The notes beneath the pieces are model-generated. The model searched no databases, was not told the DNA's origin, and worked only from the letters and a program-made list of their open reading frames with translations. This document shows positions 16,467 through 22,435 of a DNA stretch of 22,435 bases, piece by piece (within the stretch, counting starts at the first letter, position 1; each line of letters begins with the position of its first letter). Source of the stretch: Amoebophrya sp. A120 (lineage: Eukaryota; Sar; Dinophyceae; Syndiniales; Amoebophryaceae); NCBI GenBank assembly GCA_905178155.1, contig CAJINV010000025.1, positions 380,475 to 402,909 on the forward strand, given 5' to 3'. Position numbers and translations under genes: made by a program.

Positions 16467-16815
16467 ATTCATTCTCATATTCTAAGCATAACGCACTCCA
16501 GATCGATCACATTCTAGGCATGATCACAAATAGGACTACTAGGTCGCGCAGCACCAGCGCGAACCTCGTGAGCAGGGCCGGAATTTTTATGGGCCAACCA
16601 CCTCTGTGGAAGGAAGGACCCCACTTTTGTTCTCCCGTGGCGGCGGTGGCCACGGCCAGAATTTCTGCCTACAAAAATGAAAATAAATGGAGGACAGCGG
16701 GGGAGCGCAGCAGGAGCAGACACACAGCCAATGCCTACGCCGATGGCGGTGCGCGAACTGGTAGGAGGGAGGCGAAGATGACGCTCGCATGCTAGTAGAG
16801 AAGCGTTCGCGGCTT
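16467..16815 (+). repeat. Dispersed repeat R3, copy 3
   Basis: AATTCATTCTCATATTCTAA through AGGTCGCGCAGCACCAGCGC to GGAGGCGAAGATGACGCTCG matches copy 1. The end, GAGAAGCGTTCGCGGCTTG at 16799-16817, resembles the two sides of the foldback element joined (GAGAAGCACG and CGCGGCTTG), so it acts as a related empty site for family I. Confidence 0.8.
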
Positions 16816-16837
16816 GATGTTGGTCACCCTTTTTTAT

Positions 16838-16885
16838 GTTCACACACGACTCGCAAGGCACATCCTGACGTCTATGGCGCGAATA
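16838..16885 (+). repeat. 48-bp direct repeat, copy 1
   Basis: GTTCACACACGACTCGCAAG through TCTATGGCGCGAATA is identical to 17913-17960. Copy 1 follows R3 copy 3 and copy 2 leads directly into an R2 copy, so the 48 bp may be the edge of a larger dispersed unit. Confidence 0.9.
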
Positions 16886-17004
16886 CTCCAAAAACAGAAA
16901 TAGTCGCCCTCTACCAAAATAGCTTGCACTCAGCAAAAACGATCGATGAGAGATGATATTGATGATCCCCCCATTGTAGTTGACACGTTTTGATCGCCCC
17001 CCTT

Positions 17005-17038
17005 CCCCCCTTTCCACCGGTGGCGGTGGAAAGGGGGG
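17005..17038. repeat. Perfect 15-bp stem, 4-nt loop
   Basis: CCCCCCTTTCCACCG-GTGG-CGGTGGAAAGGGGGG. A strong isolated hairpin with a pyrimidine/purine bias, in a stretch without a recognised gene. No T-run follows, so it is not a simple terminator. Confidence 0.9.
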
Positions 17039-17149
17039 CAAGAAAAAGTAAAGAGGCAGGGACTGACGTACTTTTCGTATACCCATCGGCAAGTGATAGG
17101 CACACTTTTGCCAATCGACCCGCTGTGGTAGGCATTTGTTACGTACTTA

Positions 17150-17755
17150 GTTATGGTGCTGGGGTGGTTTAGTATGACGAAGGAACGACGGGGAGATGAT
17201 GAAGGGGCGTTGAGCGCTCGTCGGACTTTCCCTCTTCAGCTGAAGACCGTTACTTCGGCGAAGTTTCGACATTGTCATTTGTATTGCTGGAAATTAGCTG
17301 TTGATATGATAGCCTGTTTGTTCAGAAGAAGCGATGAGATGCTGCATTTTTCTGGATCTTTTCCGCTATTGAAAGCGGGGCGCTTTATAGGAGAGGAATA
17401 GCGACATGCTTGGCATTTTTGTGGAGCTTTCCACTGCGCGGCTAGCTAGCGAATTTACTAAGGGCTGGCGCATGATTAAGGCGCTGACCCATTCTCGTCG
17501 TGCCATAGTTCTGGTGCTTTGCCTGTGCTGAACAAAGAACGGGCACACCTTGTCGCGCTCATCGAGTTTTACCAAAGTGCAGGGGCGATTCCAGAATCCC
17601 AACTTTGATCCCGCCAAACTCTCGCCCTGGAAACTTTCCTGGGCCGGGTATCAATGCTCAGCCCTTCCCCAGCTTGGAATTGAAGCTCGGGGCAGGTGGT
17701 TTCCGTGGATTCCGGGGTCGGAATTCGCCAAACTTGGGACTCAGGAATCGGCCGT
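17150..17755. other. Unassigned stretch
   Basis: An 82-codon plus-strand frame (17153-17401) and a 100-codon frame (17550-17852) are open but show no recognisable domain. The second runs through a palindromic region, so it is probably incidental. Confidence 0.35.
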
Positions 17756-17759
17756 AGTT

Positions 17760-17853
17760 TTCATGAATTCCGTTTCGGAATTCGCGAAAGTCCGGCCCCG
17801 AGCCCGGCATCAAAGTCGGCAGCTTTCGCGAATTCTTACTCGGAATTCATGAA
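17760..17853. repeat. 31-bp inverted repeat of GAATTC-rich arms
   Basis: The left arm TTCATGAATTCCG...GGAATTCGCGAAAG (17760-17790) pairs with CTTTCGCGAATTC...CGGAATTCATGAA (17823-17853), with mismatches only in the middle. Each arm is itself partly palindromic, so several foldings are possible. Confidence 0.9.
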
Positions 17854-17912
17854 TGTTGGGCCTCGGGTTGCTAAATAGGCCTCTTCCCGTGGTGGATGTG
17901 AAGTGGCGTTGA

Positions 17913-17960
17913 GTTCACACACGACTCGCAAGGCACATCCTGACGTCTATGGCGCGAATA
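17913..17960 (+). repeat. 48-bp direct repeat, copy 2
   Basis: Identical to 16838-16885, 1075 bp apart. Runs straight into R2 copy 2. Confidence 0.9.
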
Positions 17961-18166
17961 TGTAGAATCCAGGGGCTCGTCGTAGCCCCTTCTTCCGGCG
18001 ACGTAGTGGCCGAGCGAGCTTTGCGAGGGGAGGGCGCACGCTCGCCCCTCGTAGCGAGCCGTCATTAAGTACCCGCTAGCGACCTCTGCTGTTGCAGCCT
18101 CTGTTGCACCCGGCGCTGCGACCTCTCGTCGCAGTGCTGGAGCACGGCTCGACCCAAGTGGTCTAC
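17951..18166 (+). repeat. Dispersed repeat R2, copy 2
   Basis: Matches 12930-13112, but carries an extra hairpin-forming insert (GCGAGGGGAGGGCG against CGCCCCTCGTAGCGAGC) at about 18013-18060. Ends with an R1 motif at 18132-18166. Confidence 0.8.
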
Positions 18167-18169
18167 TCT

Positions 18170-18700
18170 AAAACTTCAAATAAGCGGCAATGCCGTAAAG
18201 TCCTGCGAAATCCATGCCCCGCGAGCTTGCGCCTCTGTTGGCCTGGGACAGAGCGGAAAATATTTACTACAAAGGGCCGCCGCAGCACTGTGAGTGCATT
18301 TGGGGAGCAGGGCCTCGGTATTTGGAGAGGAGAAGTCCTTTCCTTTGTAAGCTGACCGCCTTTCACTACGCACCATAGCCAAAAGCTGGCAGCTGCAAAG
18401 TCGAAACCGCTGCGAAAGAGGCAAGACCAAGAAAGGCCACAAGTAAGTAGGAAAGGCCATGGGCCACCCCAGTAGCCCTGCCAAGCAAGAGGCTGCGCCC
18501 GTCGCAACGTCCTTCCGCCAACGAGTTTCCGGACCGGGCTACCTAGCGGCCGCCGTGTCGCCCTAGCTTTATTTCGGCCGTTTTAGGTGCATGGGAGTCC
18601 TACACTATTTTTTTAAAACTGTCCTTGTCCTACACTCAGGGATCCTACTTATACTCACGGCTCGAGACCTTAGACCCAGCCTCTCCTGCGCTCCGGCGCG
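18170..18700. other. Unassigned GC-rich stretch
   Basis: No gene supported. Overlapping minus-strand frames at 18163-18507 have hydrophobic segments but no recognisable domain, and part of each lies over repeat-derived sequence. Confidence 0.4.
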
Positions 18701-18711
18701 CGTGTTGTCGC

Positions 18712-18842
18712 ACACGCGCTGCGTGACAGGGCGACGCGGTGGGCCGGGGGCTGGCGCGACGTTCCGTTGCATGTCGAACACGCGCTGCGTGACACGGCGA
18801 GGCGGTCGCTGGCCCGGGATGGGGGCGACGTTCCGTTGCATA
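18712..18842 (+). repeat. Tandem pair of ~66-bp units
   Basis: ACACGCGCTGCGTGACA starts at 18712 and 18778. Both units end with GCGACGTTCCGTTGCAT and have a diverged GC-rich middle. Confidence 0.9.
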
Positions 18843-19015
18843 TCTTGGATTCTAGATTTAAATAAAAACAACCTATTCCGGGGGGGAGGTTGTTTTTATG
18901 TGTGGAGAAATTTAGAATCACGGCCACAGTGCAAGATCCTGAATTTCGTCGCACATAAAAACGACCTATGCCCGGGAATAGGCTGATCTTTTGCAAATCT
19001 AGAATCCAGGATATG
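18843..19015. repeat. Long imperfect inverted repeat
   Basis: CTTGGATTCTAGATTT...CCTATTCCGGGG...AGGTTGTTTTTATGTG pairs with CACATAAAAACGACCT...CCCGGGAATAGG...AAATCTAGAATCCAGG. Arms of about 60 bp surround a 45-bp spacer. The shared AGGTYG-TTTTAT core links it to the satellite immediately downstream. Confidence 0.85.
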
Positions 19016-19029
19016 GGATCGAACGTCGG

Positions 19030-19290
19030 GCGAGCAGAGGTCGATTTTATGGCCGCGGAATTTTCGCGAAAACCGACTCAACCTGTTGGAAGCAGAGGTT
19101 GATTTTATCGTCGTGAAATTTCGCGGCCATAAAATCGACCTCTTGGAAGCAGAGGCTGATTTGATTGCTCCGAAATTTTCGCAGACACAGAGTCAACCTT
19201 TTGGAAGCAGAGGTTGATTTTATGGTCGCGAAATTTCCGGAGGCATAGAATCGACCTCCTGGAAGCAGAGGCTGATTCTATGGCCACGAA
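19030..19290. repeat. Satellite of ~58-bp palindromic units
   Basis: GGAAGCAGAGG starts units at 19088, 19145, 19203 and 19261, with a degenerate first unit near 19030. Each unit is nearly self-complementary: AGAGGTTGATTTTAT...GAAATTTC...ATAAAATCGACCTCT. Centre and arm bases vary between units, and some changes are matched on the other arm. Confidence 0.92.
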
Positions 19291-19403
19291 GTAGAAGCTT
19301 TTATATTTTCTACAGCCATTGGCTGGAGAAGACGCGGCCCAAAATGCGCATGCTTTGCCAGTTTTAGTTCAGGCCCTATGCCAGATTAAGGAAGCGCAAT
19401 GGA

Positions 19404-19449
19404 CAGTGCTGGAGCACGGCTCGACCCAAGTGGTCTATGGGCGGACAAG
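19404..19449 (+). repeat. R1 motif (one of five)
   Basis: CAGTGCTGGAGCACGGCTCG then ACCCAAGTGGTCTATGGGCG. Related copies lie at 13070-13112, 18132-18166, 20673-20710 and 21797-21831. Sequence on either side differs among most copies, so this is a conserved short module. GTGCTGGAGCAC is near-palindromic. Confidence 0.88.
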
Positions 19450-19845
19450 ATTAATCCTTGGAAACATCCATCACCCTGGCGCACAAGATTAATCCTTGGC
19501 AACCCGCTACCGGGCCTGCCATGTTCATCTTTCACGCCCGCGCCCGACGTTTTCGCGTCAGCGAGTTGCTGGGGAGTCGAGCGGAAGCCGGAGGCTCATT
19601 CTCTGGCACCGCTGGCGCAGTTAGTTGATAGCGAATACATCCTAGCGCTACCCCTTTGGCGAAGGGTCAGCCGAACGGATATGCGGCTGCACCAGAGCCG
19701 CGCGAATCCAGGCGCGCTGATTGTTTGCAATTCTGCAACTGGGCCAAACGCAGCGGCTGTAGCGCGCCGCAACTGGCTGCAGCCTCTCAATAGTGGCGGT
19801 CGGCAACTCTTTTTAGCGACCGGCGTGGCGCGTCTTCTTGCAATT

Positions 19846-20157
19846 TTAGGATGCGGAAAAGCAGGCCGCCAGCATTCGCCAAAGCCGGGGGCCATCCGTG
19901 AAAAGCCTCCAGGTGGCCTCCCGGCCAGCGCGCATGCACCCAAAAAGCGCAGCAAATCCGAGGAAAGCACCTCCACCGAGCGCTAGCCCACCGCGCAACA
20001 TGCCTAGTAGCTGTATTTCGCTGAGCATGTCCCGCTGCTCCAGAAACTCTTGGCCGTACTTCAGCCAGGTCGCAAAGCACCCGCCCACGGTTCCGGTGCG
20101 ATCGGGAAATACTGTCAGGCATCTTGGGTTCGCATAAAGATGTCGCATGAAGACCAA
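19846..20157 (-). CDS. Hypothetical small protein with Gly-rich hydrophobic segment
   Basis: The reverse strand reads 103 residues from ATG at 20157 to TAA at 19846. Residues about 50-75 (MLRGGLALGGGAFLGFAALF) form a glycine-zipper-like span that could cross a membrane, preceded by a polar helix-like stretch (LKYGQEFLEQRDMLSEIQ) and followed by a basic, Trp-containing tail. No family is assigned; a Tim17/22-like import protein was considered, but there is only the Gly-rich helix. The opposite strand also carries a 195-codon frame (19399-19986), but that begins inside R1 repeat DNA. The true gene could be longer, with ordinary introns. Confidence 0.35.
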   Translation of the reverse strand: MVFMRHLYANPRCLTVFPDRTGTVGGCFATWLKYGQEFLEQRDMLSEIQLLGMLRGGLALGGGAFLGFAALFGCMRAGREATWRLFTDGPRLWRMLAACFSAS

Positions 20158-20325
20158 TACCCCAAAGAAATACCCCTTGAAGGGGGTACTTGCTGGGGGT
20201 ATTCTTCATCGTTGTGCACCGAGCTGAGTCCAAAAATCCCGGGGGGTATTGATGAGGGTATTCGTGCGGGGTATTGCTTTGGGGTATCGCGTTGGGGTAT
20301 TGCTTTGGGGTATGCGTTTTCGCAT
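20155..20325 (+). repeat. GGGGTAT-rich simple repeat
   Basis: GGGGTAT or close variants recur about eight times, clearest in TTGGGGTATCGCGTTGGGGT then ATTGCTTTGGGGTAT near 20278-20313. One inverted match (ATACCCC) occurs at 20158 and 20171. Confidence 0.8.
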
Positions 20326-20342
20326 TGGGTGAGCTTGGCGAA

Positions 20343-20540
20343 GGTGAAACGCGAGCGGGAAACTTCCACCATTGCAAAATCCCAATTTGTGTTTCACCCA
20401 AACCCGAGCGGGGAATTTCCATCATTGCAAATTGTAGCTTGCCTCTCACCCAAACCCGAGCGGGGAATTTCCATCATTGCAAATTGTAGCTTGCCTCTCA
20501 CCCAAACCCGAGCGGGGAATTTCCATCATTGCAAAATGGC
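20343..20540 (+). repeat. 52-bp tandem repeat, ~3.5 copies
   Basis: CACCCAAACCCGAGCGGGGA begins at 20395, 20447 and 20499; the latter two copies are nearly identical. Each runs into ATTTCCATCATTGCAAA. A degenerate first copy lies at 20343-20394. ORFs across it on both strands are periodic and not credible. Confidence 0.92.
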
Positions 20541-20779
20541 GAGCGTCAATACTTTCAACTCCCCACACCGTCTGACTTCCAAACCCGAGGATTTGGCGGA
20601 TGGCTGGTCGCCTCGCCAACTCCTACGCGCGCGGAGACACATCCAGACGAAGCCTGGGCGCACCCTCGCGCCCAGTGCTGGAGCACGGCTCGACCCAAGT
20701 GGTCTATGGGCTCTCCCACAGTTTCGCTGTTAGTACTGATTTGGACCGACTTCAAAAATGTTAAGGAAATCGGAAAAAA

Positions 20780-21780
20780 ATCCGCAAAAAATCCAGGCAC
20801 GCCGCAAAAAATCGACTTTGTGCCGTGGCTGCTAACGTCCACAGGCGAAGCAAAGTAGCGCGAAACGAAGTCGGTCGCCCGCGTTCTCGAAGCTCGAGAA
20901 TGCGCCAACTCGGTCTCACGGCAGTTTTTGCCGGTGTCCTGAGGCGTTAGGCCCCACCCTGGAGCGTCCGGGCTGCCAGAAAGATTCCCGCAGCCGGGTT
21001 GGGGGCGCCGGGTTGTCATGTTCCGCCCGGCGGGCGGTGCTCACAAAATCGATTTTGTGAGTACCCGCGGACAGATTCGATTTTTTGCGCACCCTTCGGG
21101 CACGCTTTTCGAAGATGCCCTATCCTCGGGCGGGGCCACACAATCCGCGCGTGGTCGCAAAATCGATTTTACCAACACAAAAGCCGGAAAATCCGGCAAA
21201 AGCTGCAAAATTGATTGCGTGGGGCGAAGTCGCAGAGGACGGGCCTCTGCCCGCCTTGGATCGATGTTTCGCCTTGGATTATCATTTTGCTCGGGACGCA
21301 ACACAAAACAGCTCGGATTTTTGCATGCGACACCTCGAGCGCGACTGCCTTCGGATTTTTTTTGGATTTTTGGCAGCAGCTTACCAACTGGATAGTAAGC
21401 AACTGCCTCCGCCGATGGTATGGACCAGGTTTAGTCCGATCTCGCTACTATTGAATAGTAATGGAGGCACAAAATCGATTTTCTGCTATTTTCTCGGAAG
21501 CACTATTTTCCGGAAGTCGGAAAATCCGGACCGCAGCGATCTCCCGAGATCTTTCCGGAAGTCCAGATCTCTCCGGAAAATCTAATGTCCGGCAAGGTGC
21601 CGACGTTGTCCATAGGGTTGAGGGGTTGCAGAATCGACTTTGTGGCCGGTAGGGCCCGTTGCCCGGCCGTACCTCATAGGGCGCGGGCTGGGACGGGGGT
21701 TGGTAAGGCATTGGCGTGGGAGACTGCATCCGCGAAGAAAGGGCGGACACACAAAATCGATTTTGTGGGAGATCCGCTAA
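20780..21780. repeat. Dispersed AAAATCGATTTT palindromes
   Basis: TCACAAAATCGATTTTGTGA at 21041-21060 is a perfect 20-bp palindrome. CACAAAATCGATTTTGTG recurs perfectly at 21750-21767. One-sided copies are at 21157-21172 and 21469-21484, with CGA-centred variants (AATCGACTTTGTG) at about 20811 and 21634. Surrounding sequence also has many CGGAAAATCCGG and TTTCCGGAA inverted repeats. No gene is supported in this interval. Confidence 0.85.
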
Positions 21781-21796
21781 AGCGCATAGCTGGAAG

Positions 21797-22165
21797 TTCG
21801 GCTCGACCCAAGTGGTCTATGGACGGACAAGAGCTGCGACGCGCGCAGCGGACGTCGCGGCGCGGTCCCTGCTGCGCGCCTCGCTGCTATGTATCTAGTA
21901 GTGCAAAAGACGCTGCGAAGGAGCGCAGATTATACGCCTTTACTTCAACATAGTACAGAGCCCCCGGAGTTCCACCACTCTGAAGGGTATAATAACCTTT
22001 TAAGAACATACGAAGTAAACAAGCTGTCAGCCCGTCAAGGGGCGCCAGCGCTCTGCTGGGGATAGATTTGGGGAGAATTTTGTGCTCGCGCCACGATCAT
22101 ATAGGTAGCAAACCCTCGTACCCAAATTACATCATGGATCTTCAGGTACCAACAGGGCGGAAGCG
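21797..22165 (+). repeat. Dispersed repeat R2, copy 3
   Basis: Matches 13076-13440: GGCTCGACCCAAGTGGTC, GGACGTCGCGGCGCGGTCCC, ATCTAGTAGTGCAAAAGACG, GTTCCACCACT, TCATGGATC, AGGTACCAACAGGGCGGAAG. Like copy 1 it is followed within 30 bp by a family A element, but at a different point. Confidence 0.85.
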
Positions 22166-22185
22166 TTTCGCTTCGAGAGCGAGAC

Positions 22186-22435
22186 TATCAAATGTAAAAA
22201 TGTCTGGGTCTGGAAGAATGCAAGATTTGCGATGGAGGTTTTCCATGACCCATGAGGTCTAGAATGCGAGACCCAGCACGACAGATTCTTTGAGGTCTCT
22301 ATCATGCCTTTCCTGCATGAGAAACTTCCTCTCAACTTGGTCAAAAGCGGACAGCTTTTGGCACTCACGCAACACAGATTTTTGCATCATTTAGATTTAG
22401 CGTGACAAGTTCTAATCTTCCAGACCCAGACATTT
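22186..22435 (-). mobile_element. Family A element A9, cut by window end
   Basis: The left TIR is TATCAAATGTAAAAATGTCT then GGGTCTGGAAG; the right TIR begins CTTCCAGACCCAGACATTT at the last bases. The interior is the reverse complement of A4/A6 (GTCAAAAGCGGACAGCTTTT, ATCATGCCTTTCCTGCATGA). The preceding GAGAC (22181-22185) is the expected TSD, which should recur just past the window after the tip GATA. Confidence 0.93.

Noticed and set aside
17005-17038. Intrinsic terminator
   Set aside because: The stem is strong, but no T-run follows and no bacterial-type gene is nearby.
19399-19986. 195-codon plus-strand ORF
   Set aside because: It begins in the R1 repeat, and the opposite strand has a better-structured short ORF; composition explains the open frame.
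1-22435. Dinoflagellate spliced-leader sequence
   Set aside because: I looked for the CCGTAGCCATTTTGGCTCAA pattern by eye on the plus strand and saw no convincing copy.

Overview
The window looks like nuclear DNA of a protist, most likely an alveolate of the syndinian dinoflagellate type (Amoebophrya-like). That is an inference: there is no operon layout, rRNA, tRNA or spliced-leader copy to prove it. The support is split genes, very dense repeats, and introns that are inverted-repeat elements flanked by short direct repeats. Such introner elements, with non-canonical splice sites, are known from Amoebophrya.

Layout. 1-1012 is an array of about 92-bp units, each holding a long hairpin, followed by degenerate units to about 1330. 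1562-5817 is the best gene: a GT32-like glycosyltransferase, 5'-incomplete, with 13 exon pieces. All 12 of its introns are terminal-inverted-repeat (TIR) elements from seven unrelated sequence families (here A to G). Nearly all have a 5-bp target-site duplication (TSD), and removing each element plus one TSD copy keeps one frame open to a stop at 5815-5817. 5818-7390 is repeat-bearing non-coding DNA. 7393-8112 is a small possible gene with two more such introns. 8113-11640 has little supported coding. 11640-16810 is an accessory block: dispersed repeats, an 873-bp foldback element (family I), a possible membrane-protein gene (13309-15642) split by five element introns, and a possible second reading frame spread over a dispersed repeat. 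16811-22185 is GC-rich repeat DNA with palindromic satellites, direct repeats and one small minus-strand ORF. The window ends inside another family A element (22186-22435).

The main result is the element system. I count about 26 copies in nine families. Their TIRs are unrelated beyond the tips, yet they share the termini TAT...ATA (usually TATC...GATA), the 5-bp TSD, and a recurring internal motif of the form GCATNACAAAT. Families A and E occur in both orientations inside one gene. One site has related empty copies in the window, and one pair of elements appears to have moved together as a composite carrying 59 bp between them. This suggests one transposition machinery mobilising many families of self-splicing-out, intron-forming elements. 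No transposase gene is visible here.
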